Source: Pseudoclavibacter chungangensis (GTDB lineage Bacteria; Actinomycetota; Actinomycetes; Actinomycetales; Microbacteriaceae). From it: 64,000 bases of DNA. Below the pieces are notes generated by a model. The model had not been told where the DNA came from, made no database searches, and worked only from the letters and a program-made list of their open reading frames with translations. A program made the translations under genes and the position numbers. Below are positions 6,568 through 14,808 of this stretch, in pieces. The DNA lies in contig NZ_JACCFV010000001.1 in the NCBI RefSeq assembly GCF_013410545.1, forward strand, positions 124,001-188,000. Reading direction: 5' to 3'. Each line of letters opens with the position of its first letter. Position 1 is the first letter of the stretch.

Positions 6568-9500
6568 CTACGCGACCTCGGTCGGTAAGGCTGTTCGTTT
6601 GATGTTCTGGAGTGTTGACACGATGCCGTCGACCTCGATGTCCGCGAAGTAGAAATCGGGGCCTCGCGTGGCGCGGTCGGTGTAGGGCGACTCGTAGAGT
6701 CGTCCGGGCTCGACGACTCCTCGTTCGGTGAGTTCGGTGATGATGAGCTTCACGAAGTCGATCTGTTCGGCCGAATAGGTGTGCTCGTCGAGCAACGCCG
6801 TGAACGCTTCCATCGCGGCGGCTCGATCGAGGCCGACGAGCGAGCGGATGAACAGGCCGAGCCCGCCCGCTTCGGTGTTCGCGCGTTCGATCGCGTGTTC
6901 ATCTGCGCCGGCCTCGATGAGCATGGACTCGAGTTCGCTGAGGTCGTCGGGCGTGAGCTGGCGGTTGCGGCGCAGTCGTTGCAGGACCATCTCGTCCTCG
7001 CGGGCGCGCAGGTACGCGGTGGCTTTGGCGCGGAAGCGGGCGAAGTCCATGCCGGGGGTGATGGCCGGAAGGTCGATCTCGGTGGATTCGTGGATATCGT
7101 CCTCGAAGTCGGTGAAGACGGGCTTCCGAGAGGTCTTCTCGATGAGCCGCACGAGGCCGCGTAGGCGTCGCCGCATCGTCTCGAGCATGGCGAGCGTCAC
7201 GTCCTGCCACCACTCGTCGCCGGCGAGCCGTTCGAGGAGCTCCGCCTGCTCACGAACGGACGGGATGGTGGTTTTCGTGAGTAGCGCCTCGGCGATCTCC
7301 TGCACCTGTGCGCGGATGCGCTCGGCCGTCTTGGCGTCGCCTTCGAGTTGTGCAAGCTGTCGGCGGAGGACGACGAGGTCGAAGCGCTTCGCGTCGACGT
7401 CGGGGTCGGTGACGGCCGTCGGCAGACCGGCCACGTGCTCACTCAGCTCGCTCGCCTGCTGGGTGGTGAGTTCGTTCCACGCCTCGCGGTCGGTGTACCG
7501 GTCCACCCACGGCAGGTGCGGTCGGACGAGCACGTTGTCGGTGTTCATGCCTGCGACGGCGGCGTGGAGTTGCGTGATCGTGTCCGTGCGGAGCTCCGCG
7601 TCGTGTTCGTCGAGGGCCGTGACGAGGCGCAGGCGCGCGTCGAAGAGTCGCTGCGTGATCGACTTCTGCGTCGATCCCTCGGCACCGGGAAGGTCCTGGC
7701 TGAAGTACTCGAGGTTGCCGCAGAAGTCGAAGACGAAGAAGTCCTTCTTGTCTTCGCCGGGCCCGTAGAGCTCGGGACGCAGGCGTGTGCCGCGGCCGAT
7801 CATCTGCCAGAACTTCGACTTCGAGTGCACGGCCTTGAAGAACACGAGGTTCACGATCTCGGGCACGTCGATGCCGGTGTCGAGCATGTCGACCGAGATC
7901 GCGATGTGCGGTGACGCGTCGGGGCGGCTGAAGGCGTCGATGAGGTGTTGCGCGTCGTAGGAGGCGTGCGTGATGACGCGCGCGAACTCGCCCGCGTACT
8001 CGGGCCAGCCGTGGTTGAAGCGGTCTTGGATGAAGTCGGCGTGCGCCTGGTTGCGGGCGAAGACGATGGTCTTGCCGAGGCGGTCGCCCGCGGCGACCTT
8101 GTGCCCGTCGCTCATGAGCTTCGCGAGCACGGCGTCGACGGTGGCGGCGTTGAAGAGGCGCTGGTTGATCTCGGCGGGGGAGACCTCGTCGGGTGTTTCG
8201 TCGCCCCAGTCGAGCTCGTCCCACTGCTCGCGTTCGTCGTCGTTGAGTTCGTCGTAGCGAACGCCGCGACGGAGGAGCGAGGTGCCGGTCGAGACGCCGC
8301 GTGGCGGGACGAGGTAGCCGTCGGCGATGGCTTCGTCGAGGCTGTACGCGTCGGTGGGGACGCCGTCCTCGAGGTGGAAGAGGCGATACGTGTTGTGGTC
8401 GACCTCGTCCTTCGGTGTCGCGGTGAGGCCGAGCAGCAGGCCGTCGAACCATTCGAAGATCGCGCCGTACTTGGCGTACACCGAGCGGTGCGCCTCGTCG
8501 ACGACGATGAGGTCGAAGAAGCCGGGACCGAAGCGTCGCCCGCGTTCGCCGTCGACGTCGTTGATGAGGTTGAGCATCGTCGGGTAGGTCGAGACGTAGA
8601 CTCGGCCGTCGCCCGAGCGTTCGCTCACGAGGTTGACGGTTGGCGCCGAGGGGAGGTGCGCCTTGAACGCGTTCGCCGCCTGGGTGACGAGTGCGGTGCG
8701 GTCGGCGAGGAAGAGCACGCGCTTGACCCAGCCCGCCTGCATGAGCTGGTCGACGAGTGCGACGACGGTGCGTGTCTTGCCTGCGCCGGTCGCCATGACG
8801 AGTAGGGCCTGCCGCTGTTTCGACGTGAACGCGGCATCGACGGCGCGGATCGCACGCTGTTGATAGGGGCGGCCGGCGACGGCGGTGTTGATGGGGACGT
8901 CGGCGAGCGGTTTCGCCGTGCGGCGACGTTGGATGAGCAGTTCGAGTTCGTCGCTCGTGTGCAGGCCGAGCACGGTGCGCGGCGGGTAACCGCCCGCGTC
9001 GTCCCACAGGCGCAGTTCGTGGCCGTTCGTGAAGTAGATGACGGGGCGGCGACCGGTGAGCTGTTCGAGTCGGTCGGCGTAGAGCTGTGCCTGTTGCTGG
9101 CCGACGTCGACGCTCGACGCCGACCGCTTCGCCTCGATGACCGCGAGCGGGAGCCCGTCGGCGCCCCACAGCACATAGTCGATGTAGCCCTTGCCGCTCG
9201 AGGTCGGCATGCCGGTGACCTTGTGCTCGACGGAGTAGGCGTCGGCGGGGTGGGCGGCGTCGCTGCGCGCCCAGTCCGCCTCGGGAAGCAGCGCTTGGTC
9301 GATGTAGTTGCGCCGGGTGTCGGCCTCGCCGTAGTCGTGGGTGTCGCGGATACCGGCCGCGGTGTTCGCCGCCTGGGCGGCGGCGATCTGAGCCGTGAGC
9401 TCGGCGACCTCGGCGGCGTGCTGCGCCTCGCGTTCGGCGAGGGCCCGGGCGTGGGCCTCGTCCTGCTGTTTGAACTTGGCGGCGAGCTTGGCGACCTCGG

Positions 9501-9951
9501 CTCGTGAGAGCGGGGCTGCCTTTGCGGCGAGCGCGGGGTCGAATTGGCTGGCGGTCGGTGCGGCAGAGGGGTTGGGGGAATGGTGGAATGCGGCCCACAC
9601 CATGACGTGGAAGAGCTCGCTGAGCACCGATCGCGCGTCGCTCGGCGGAACGGGTTTCGAGCTGTCGTCATGGACGGCACGGTTGCCGACGAGGCGGATG
9701 AGGTTCAGCTTGGTGGAGATCCCGGTGCCCGTGATTCGTTTGAATCCGGCGTCATTGGTCATCGCCGCGAGGTCACGCTTGTAGGGGTAGGGGACGCGGC
9801 GTACCTCGTAGAGGTGGCCCACGAGCACTTCGATCGCTCGCCGCGAGTAGACGCACGCCGAGCGGGGGTCGGAGAGGAGGTACGACTCCGCGCGAGCGCA
9901 GTCCTCGTGCACGCTCGGGATCGTGGTCTTCACGAAGTCGAAGTTGCCCAT
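6568..9951 (-). CDS. hsdR: type I restriction enzyme, HsdR motor/nuclease subunit
   Basis: A 1127-residue ATP-dependent translocase and endonuclease subunit. Residues ~1-120 resemble DUF4145, then ~150-200 is an Ala/Glu-rich coiled coil. The HsdR nuclease site follows (YIDYVLWGADG, then VIEAKR at ~275, the D...ExK pattern). The SF2 motor shows MATGAGKT (~389), VVDEAH (~484), LTATP (~512) and QMIGRGTR (~716), and the C-terminal third matches EcoEI-type HsdR proteins. Start ATG 9951 follows GGAG, which overlaps the mrr stop. It is the last gene of hsdM-hsdS-mrr-hsdR and, by family knowledge, cuts unmodified DNA with HsdM and HsdS. All motifs look intact. Confidence 0.95.
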   Translation of the reverse strand: MGNFDFVKTTIPSVHEDCARAESYLLSDPRSACVYSRRAIEVLVGHLYEVRRVPYPYKRDLAAMTNDAGFKRITGTGISTKLNLIRLVGNRAVHDDSSKPVPPSDARSVLSELFHVMVWAAFHHSPNPSAAPTASQFDPALAAKAAPLSRAEVAKLAAKFKQQDEAHARALAEREAQHAAEVAELTAQIAAAQAANTAAGIRDTHDYGEADTRRNYIDQALLPEADWARSDAAHPADAYSVEHKVTGMPTSSGKGYIDYVLWGADGLPLAVIEAKRSASSVDVGQQQAQLYADRLEQLTGRRPVIYFTNGHELRLWDDAGGYPPRTVLGLHTSDELELLIQRRRTAKPLADVPINTAVAGRPYQQRAIRAVDAAFTSKQRQALLVMATGAGKTRTVVALVDQLMQAGWVKRVLFLADRTALVTQAANAFKAHLPSAPTVNLVSERSGDGRVYVSTYPTMLNLINDVDGERGRRFGPGFFDLIVVDEAHRSVYAKYGAIFEWFDGLLLGLTATPKDEVDHNTYRLFHLEDGVPTDAYSLDEAIADGYLVPPRGVSTGTSLLRRGVRYDELNDDEREQWDELDWGDETPDEVSPAEINQRLFNAATVDAVLAKLMSDGHKVAAGDRLGKTIVFARNQAHADFIQDRFNHGWPEYAGEFARVITHASYDAQHLIDAFSRPDASPHIAISVDMLDTGIDVPEIVNLVFFKAVHSKSKFWQMIGRGTRLRPELYGPGEDKKDFFVFDFCGNLEYFSQDLPGAEGSTQKSITQRLFDARLRLVTALDEHDAELRTDTITQLHAAVAGMNTDNVLVRPHLPWVDRYTDREAWNELTTQQASELSEHVAGLPTAVTDPDVDAKRFDLVVLRRQLAQLEGDAKTAERIRAQVQEIAEALLTKTTIPSVREQAELLERLAGDEWWQDVTLAMLETMRRRLRGLVRLIEKTSRKPVFTDFEDDIHESTEIDLPAITPGMDFARFRAKATAYLRAREDEMVLQRLRRNRQLTPDDLSELESMLIEAGADEHAIERANTEAGGLGLFIRSLVGLDRAAAMEAFTALLDEHTYSAEQIDFVKLIITELTERGVVEPGRLYESPYTDRATRGPDFYFADIEVDGIVSTLQNIKRTALPTEVA

Positions 9952-9962
9952 GCGGTCGGCTC

Positions 9963-10910
9963 CTATTCGAAGAAGTCCTCGTCGATCTCGACGACGTCGT
10001 AGCGGCGTTGCACTTGCACGCCCACCCGGTATTTGATCATGAGTTCGGCGAGGCGTGTGCCGTCGATCAACACGACGCGCGTTGCGACGTTCGTGGCGTA
10101 CTCGATCGCGCCGCGCGTGAAGGTGCTCGAGGTGATGAAAACGCCCCGTGAGGCACCGAAGCCGTGCAGCGCGCCGATGAACGCCTGGATCGCCTCACGG
10201 CCGACGGTGTTGCCGTCGGCGTAGCGTTTGGCCTGCACGTAGATCTGGTCGAGTCCGAGGGCGTCCTGGTCGATGACACCGTCGACGCCACCGTCGGCCG
10301 ACCCGCCGATGTGCTTCCCCCGGCCCTCTGCGCCGCCGTAGCCCATGGCGATGAGCACGTCGATGACGGCCTGTTCGAAGAATGCGGGCGCGCTCGTGCG
10401 GAGCCGTTCGAGGAGCTCGGCGGCGATGTCGGCCTTGATGCGCGCGACGCCGTCCTCGATCTGTTCGAGGGGGTCGACGCCGGTCTCGGTCTCAGTCTCG
10501 GTCGCCACTCCGACGGGGGCGATCGGTGCGGCCGGCTGCTGCGTCGACGTCTTCGTGGGCCAGAACGGATGGAACACGCGGTGCGCGGTGCTGAAGTCGC
10601 GGATGCCCTCCGGATTGGTGTCGAGCCAGGCCCGTCCGGTTGCCGTGATCGCGTAGTGGGCGCGCGAGACGCGGTCGATCCATCCCGCTTTGGTCAGGTG
10701 CGACAGTGTCCAACCGATTCGGTGCGCGGCTCGGGGCGTACCCGATTCGAGCGCCTCGGCTCGATCCGCTTCGCTGAGGCCCACCTCGTCGAGGACGAGT
10801 TCGATGAGATCGCGCCGACTGCGGGTGGCGCCGTCGGACAGCACGACGAGAACGGGCCGAACGAACAGCGGCCAGATCGGCACGGCCGAGTCGGTACTGG
10901 CCTCGCTCAC
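9963..10910 (-). CDS. mrr: Mrr-type restriction endonuclease
   Basis: A 315-residue protein. Residues ~10-95 are a winged-helix Mrr N-domain (SHLTKAGWIDRV...YAITATGRAWL), then a Pro/Thr-rich linker. Residues ~170-300 form a PD-(D/E)xK-like Mrr catalytic domain with the signature GGSADGGVDGVID followed by YVQAKRY (QxK). In E. coli Mrr is a type IV enzyme that cuts methylated DNA. Start GTG 10910 lies one base after the hsdS stop, so the gene is cotranscribed with the type I subunits. Here it may act on foreign methylated DNA or serve as an accessory nuclease; only the family and the operon are shown. Confidence 0.92.
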   Translation of the reverse strand: MSEASTDSAVPIWPLFVRPVLVVLSDGATRSRRDLIELVLDEVGLSEADRAEALESGTPRAAHRIGWTLSHLTKAGWIDRVSRAHYAITATGRAWLDTNPEGIRDFSTAHRVFHPFWPTKTSTQQPAAPIAPVGVATETETETGVDPLEQIEDGVARIKADIAAELLERLRTSAPAFFEQAVIDVLIAMGYGGAEGRGKHIGGSADGGVDGVIDQDALGLDQIYVQAKRYADGNTVGREAIQAFIGALHGFGASRGVFITSSTFTRGAIEYATNVATRVVLIDGTRLAELMIKYRVGVQVQRRYDVVEIDEDFFE

Positions 10911-10911
10911 G

Positions 10912-12066
10912 TCACAGCTCCCCGCGGAATGCGCGTGACTGGAGCGCTTGGAAGAGTGAGTCGGCTGTTGACTCCGACTTCAATAGGAGGTTCCGCTTCG
11001 CCTCAAGCTTAGTGACAACGCTCTCCCACTGATCCTGCAAGTCACGCGGTGGAACGGCTATTCGTATGGATTGCAATTCTTTAGCGTTGATATTGGCTTG
11101 GCCGATGATCGATTTGCACATGCCCCGCAATGTGCTCTTTCCGTGGGGGCTGTTCAGGTATCCAGATATGAACTCTGGATTTGCTCGCGTGTTGGTGCGG
11201 AGGCGAATAAGGTAACCTGCGTAGGCAAACCGCTCATTGGTGCGTACGACTGCAGTTTTTCCAACAAGGTCCGGGCTGTTGGTTCGGTTGAAAAGTATGT
11301 CACCAGGGCGAACGGAGAACCTTTCTACCTCATTCGAGGGAAGGTCAAGATACTTGAGGTCCGCGGTGGATATCCGGCCTGAGGGGGAAATGTTTCCCAT
11401 CCGGAGGATGGGCCATTTGCCCTCCTGGCCAGCCTTGCTCGATGTCCCGTAATTGACGGACTCGGCTAGGCTTCCAATTTGGTCAATTGTCCATCGGTTG
11501 GGCCAAGTGGCGGGATCGCCGAACATGTCGTGGAAGATCGATTGGGTGAGGGTGTCGAGGTGGGCGAGGGCCTGGTGACGCCTGGTGCGCAAGCCGTCGG
11601 CGTGGTCGAGGATCGCGGCGATCCGCCGTTGTTCGTCGAGAGCTGGAAGCTGAATTGGAAATGAAAGGAAACGATCCTCACTGATGCGTTGCCTGTTCGT
11701 TGCCCCGAGGCTCTGTGACTGAATGTGTTTTTGAAGTTGTCCAGACTTGAAGAAGTGCATCAAGTAGCTGGAGTTGATTCGGCCTAGATCCAGGTCGAAG
11801 ACGGGGAAGTCTTTACTGACGACCGCATCTCCCAAGTCTTGCGGAACGAGGGCGAATGCACCATTCCTTGCATCGATGCGCGAGTAGATGAACTGGCCGG
11901 GCTTGACTCGATATCCTGTGAAACTTACCGGCGTTTTGCCGGCACCGATTGTTCGTTTAACAGCTCCCCCGCAGTTGAGTCGGACTGTGACGAATGTCTC
12001 GTCTTGGGGGGAGATGATTCGCTCGGGTCGGCCACTGAACTCAAGGACGTCGCCGAGAGTCGTCAC
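10912..12066 (-). CDS. hsdS: type I restriction enzyme specificity subunit HsdS
   Basis: A 384-residue protein with two variable target-recognition domains (~1-135 and ~195-335), each followed by a conserved helical spacer. The first spacer contains LPALDEQRRIAAILDHAD and ALAHLDTLTQSIFHDMFG; the second ends FQALQSRAFRGEL. Together they define the bipartite DNA site bound by the HsdM/HsdR complex. Start GTG 12066 overlaps the hsdM TGA as GTGA. The base composition of the recognition domains is clearly less GC-rich than the neighbouring genes, as expected for recombining specificity genes. The target sequence cannot be read from the protein alone. Confidence 0.94.
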   Translation of the reverse strand: MTTLGDVLEFSGRPERIISPQDETFVTVRLNCGGAVKRTIGAGKTPVSFTGYRVKPGQFIYSRIDARNGAFALVPQDLGDAVVSKDFPVFDLDLGRINSSYLMHFFKSGQLQKHIQSQSLGATNRQRISEDRFLSFPIQLPALDEQRRIAAILDHADGLRTRRHQALAHLDTLTQSIFHDMFGDPATWPNRWTIDQIGSLAESVNYGTSSKAGQEGKWPILRMGNISPSGRISTADLKYLDLPSNEVERFSVRPGDILFNRTNSPDLVGKTAVVRTNERFAYAGYLIRLRTNTRANPEFISGYLNSPHGKSTLRGMCKSIIGQANINAKELQSIRIAVPPRDLQDQWESVVTKLEAKRNLLLKSESTADSLFQALQSRAFRGEL

Positions 12067-13520
12067 GACAGCATCGCCTTCAGCTCGTCGAGGCCCTTCG
12101 CGATCTCGGCTTCGAGGGCTTGGATGTCGGCGATGATGTCGAGCGGGGGGCGGTGCTCGATCTCGTCGTACACGACCTCCTTGTAGCGGTTGAGGGAGAG
12201 GTCGTAGCCCTGTGCCACGATCTCGTCCTTCGACACTGTGAACGACTGCTCGGTGCGTGCCCGCTCGCGTTCGCTCGTCTCGCGGGATGGCCATCGGGCG
12301 AGCACGTCGGGCAGATCGTTCGCCTCGATCGGGGTGCGCTTGTCGTCGAGTGAGTAGCCATCGGCCCGCACGTCGTAGAACCACACCTCGCCGGTGCCGC
12401 CCATGTTGGTCTTCGTGAAGAACAGGATCGCGGTCGAGACGCCCGCGTACGGCTTGAACACGCCGCTCGGCAGCTTCACGACGGCGTCGAGCTTGTGGTC
12501 CTCGACGATCAGGCGACGCAGCTCCTTGTGCGCTTTCGAGGAGCCGAACAGCACCCCGTCGGGCACGATCACGGCCGCCCGCCCGCCGTTCTCGAGCAAC
12601 TCGAGGAACAGGGCCAGGAACAGCAGTTCAGTCTTTTTCGTCTTGACGACTTGCTGCAGGGTCGTGCTCGTCGATTCGTAGTCGAGCGAGCCCGCGAACG
12701 GTGGGTTCGCGAGGATCAGCGAGTACCTGTTCGCGTCCTCGCTCGCGCCCTCCGAGAGCGAGTCGCGGTACCGGATGTCCGGGGCGTCGACGCCGTGCAT
12801 CAGCATGTTCATGCTGCCGATGCGCAGCATCGTCGAATCGAAGTCGTAGCCGTGGAACATCGAGTGATGGAAGTGCTCGCGCTGTTCGCGGTCGAGCAGC
12901 GCAGACGAATTCGTCGAACGCACGTACTCGCTCGCCGCCACGAGGAAGCCGGCCGTGCCGCACGCCGGGTCGCAGATCTTGTCTGTCGGCTTCGGCGCCA
13001 TCATCTCGACCATCAGCTCGATGATGTGCCGCGGCGTGCGGAACTGGCCGTTCACACCAGAGACCGCGATCTTCGACAGCAGGTACTCGTAGAGGTCGCC
13101 GTTCATGTCGCGGTCGTCCATCGGCACCTCGTCGAGTAGGTCGACGACTTTCGACAGCAGTGCGGCGTTCGGGATCGTGAAGCGAGCGTCACGCAGGTGC
13201 GCCGAGACCGCCGAGCCGTCGTCGACCGAGCGGCGCAGGAACGGGAACACCGCCGAACTCATCGTCTCGAACATGAGGTCGGGCCCCAGGTTCTTGAGCT
13301 CCGACCAGCGCAGCGGCGCCTCCTCCGGCGTGAACACCGCGCCCTCCAACCGGCCCGTCACGCGTGCCTTGCGCTCGGCGAGGGTCTGCAGATCGTCGAG
13401 GCGGCGGAGGAACAGCAGGTAGGTGATCTGCTCGATCACCTCGAGCGGATTGCTGATACCGCCCGACCAGAACGCGTCCCAGACGCGGTCGATCTTGTTC
13501 TTGACGTCACCGGTGATCAC
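12063..13520 (-). CDS. hsdM: type I restriction-modification methyltransferase HsdM
   Basis: A 485-residue N6-adenine methyltransferase. The N-terminal helical domain (VKNKIDRVWDAFWSGG...EQITYLLFLRRLDD) is followed by the catalytic fold with motif I DPACGTAGFL (~186-195), which binds S-adenosylmethionine, and motif IV NPPF (~272). The length is typical. GTG 13520 is chosen because the protein aligns from there and a TAGAGT -10 box lies 7 bases upstream, indicating a leaderless transcript; upstream sequence in this frame is not coding. It heads the operon hsdM-hsdS-mrr-hsdR and overlaps hsdS by 4 bases. Confidence 0.94.
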   Translation of the reverse strand: MITGDVKNKIDRVWDAFWSGGISNPLEVIEQITYLLFLRRLDDLQTLAERKARVTGRLEGAVFTPEEAPLRWSELKNLGPDLMFETMSSAVFPFLRRSVDDGSAVSAHLRDARFTIPNAALLSKVVDLLDEVPMDDRDMNGDLYEYLLSKIAVSGVNGQFRTPRHIIELMVEMMAPKPTDKICDPACGTAGFLVAASEYVRSTNSSALLDREQREHFHHSMFHGYDFDSTMLRIGSMNMLMHGVDAPDIRYRDSLSEGASEDANRYSLILANPPFAGSLDYESTSTTLQQVVKTKKTELLFLALFLELLENGGRAAVIVPDGVLFGSSKAHKELRRLIVEDHKLDAVVKLPSGVFKPYAGVSTAILFFTKTNMGGTGEVWFYDVRADGYSLDDKRTPIEANDLPDVLARWPSRETSERERARTEQSFTVSKDEIVAQGYDLSLNRYKEVVYDEIEHRPPLDIIADIQALEAEIAKGLDELKAMLS

Positions 13521-13527
13521 ACGCGCA

Positions 13528-13533
13528 ACTCTA
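13528..13533 (-). promoter_or_regulatory. -10 box of the hsd operon (leaderless)
   Basis: TAGAGT on the minus strand, 7 bases before GTG 13520, with no ribosome site between. It supports both the GTG start and the operon promoter. The divergent unknown gene starts at 13645, so the promoters share ~120 bp. Confidence 0.5.
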
Positions 13534-13644
13534 GTGATGTCGGTCGGTGTCGTCCGTCCCACCCGGTGGGCCCGCGTGCCGTCAGTTCTCCACAGATGTT
13601 GGCGGTTCGTTGTCGTCACCCTGAATCGAGCCCATGCTGGAGGC

Positions 13645-14196
13645 ATGACCGCTGACGTGCACGCCGTGTCCCGCCGCCTCGCCGAGCTCGGCGTGCCCGA
13701 TGGTGCTCCCCGGCACGCCATGCTCACGCTCGTGCAGCTGTGGGTGCTCACGTGGACGGTGGCGCCGGCATTCGATGCGCCGATCGTCGCCGACGGCGCG
13801 GGTCCGCGCGTTCCGACGATCGACGACAACGGCTCGGAACCCACACATGATGCCGAGGCGGCGCAGCTCGAACCGGAACTCGAGGCAATGGTCGTGTCCG
13901 TGGTGATGTTTTATCGAGACGCCCAACGTGTAGCTGACGAGGTGCAGGGGTCCGCGAGTCCCTGGCGCGCGGTGCGCGCGGCAGGGGAGCGAATGGCAGG
14001 TCTCGGCCCACCGGAGATTTCGATGGAGCGTCTGCGTTCGTACGGTGTCCAGCGGGCGAGCGACTCCGAGGGGGCCGTACCGGCCCGTCCCGCATTGGCC
14101 ATCAGCCCGCGACCGGGCGCGGCAGCACGAGAAGCGCTGATCGCTCGCCTGGCGGACGAGTGGCGCGAGACGCTCGACGATCTGGCCGATCGATGA
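13645..14196 (+). CDS. hypothetical protein divergent from hsdM
   Basis: A 183-residue protein with no family I recognise. It begins MTADVHAVSRRLAELG, has a hydrophobic helix near residues 30-45 (LTLVQLWVLTWTVAPAF), an acidic centre, and a C-terminal helix ending DEWRETLDDLADR. ATG 13645 follows GGAGG closely. It is divergent from the hsd operon, and its stop overlaps the next short ORF (ATGA), which overlaps a third (GTGA). Such tight coupling suggests a small operon. Whether it relates to restriction is unknown. Confidence 0.7.
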   Translation: MTADVHAVSRRLAELGVPDGAPRHAMLTLVQLWVLTWTVAPAFDAPIVADGAGPRVPTIDDNGSEPTHDAEAAQLEPELEAMVVSVVMFYRDAQRVADEVQGSASPWRAVRAAGERMAGLGPPEISMERLRSYGVQRASDSEGAVPARPALAISPRPGAAAREALIARLADEWRETLDDLADR

Positions 14197-14288
14197 CGGA
14201 CTTCCTCACGTTCGACGACGTCCTCGAGATTCGACGTGGCATCGCGGCACCAGGGCCGACCCTCGTGAGGCGGCCGACCGGGTCGTGA
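14193..14288 (+). CDS. 31-residue ORF, possible remnant of a Doc-like toxin N-terminus
   Basis: Starts at ATG 14193, overlapping the previous stop as ATGA, and reads MTDFLTFDDVLEIRRG before ending after 31 codons. The opening 'FLTxDDVLEI' resembles the first helix of Fic/Doc (death-on-curing) proteins, but nothing of the catalytic part (HxFxxGNKR) follows in any frame. It may be a truncated gene or simply a linker ORF. Confidence 0.35.
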   Translation: MTDFLTFDDVLEIRRGIAAPGPTLVRRPTGS

Positions 14289-14485
14289 GCGTTGCGACCG
14301 ACCATCCGCCGATCGAAGAGATCGAGCGTTGGCTGGCGACGCGCTCCGTCGCCATTGCGTTGCCCGACGACACCTCGCGCACGACCCCGGAGCCGGCACC
14401 GGGGCGAGTGATCGAGCGAGCGGCCCCGCCCGCACGATTCCGGGGAAGGCCGTCTCCATCACGGCGGAACAGCCTCGAGCGCTGA
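14285..14485 (+). CDS. small hypothetical protein
   Basis: A 66-codon ORF from GTG 14285, overlapping the preceding stop as GTGA. The first ~45 codons (for example HPPIEEIERWLATRSVAIAL) have the GC-rich third positions of real genes here; the Arg/Ser/Pro-rich tail does not. No family recognised. The chain of 4-base overlaps argues for translation, but the call is weak. Confidence 0.35.
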   Translation: MSVATDHPPIEEIERWLATRSVAIALPDDTSRTTPEPAPGRVIERAAPPARFRGRPSPSRRNSLER

Positions 14486-14808
14486 GCGACCTCACACGCG
14501 CTCGCGACCGCAGCCGGCCGTGCCCGGTGCGTCCCCGAGTGACGGCTGACCGAGCCCGCCGCGACCGCCCTCGTCCGAGGCGCAGCGCCGTTCGGCCCGA
14601 GCAGGTCACTCGTCGTTCCCGGTGCGGGCACGCGGACGGCGCGCTTCAGGGAGGTCAACTTCGAGCCCGAGGCGGGATGCCCCGTCGCGCGCGAGAACCT
14701 CCTCCCGGCAAGGCCCCCTCGAACGAGTTCGTGGGCTCGGGGGTCCCCGAGACCCGCCTCGTTTCACTCGAACCGCTCGCTTGCCTCCTTCGTCAGCCCG
14801 GTCGTGCT
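14486..14808. terminator. intergenic with a short hairpin downstream of hpaD
   Basis: No gene seen in this 323-bp gap. At 14736-14751 CTCGGGG and CCCCGAG form a compact hairpin extended by flanking GGG/CCC, 58 bp past the hpaD stop on the minus strand. No T-run follows, as is common for actinobacterial terminators. It may end the hpa operon. Confidence 0.4.
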
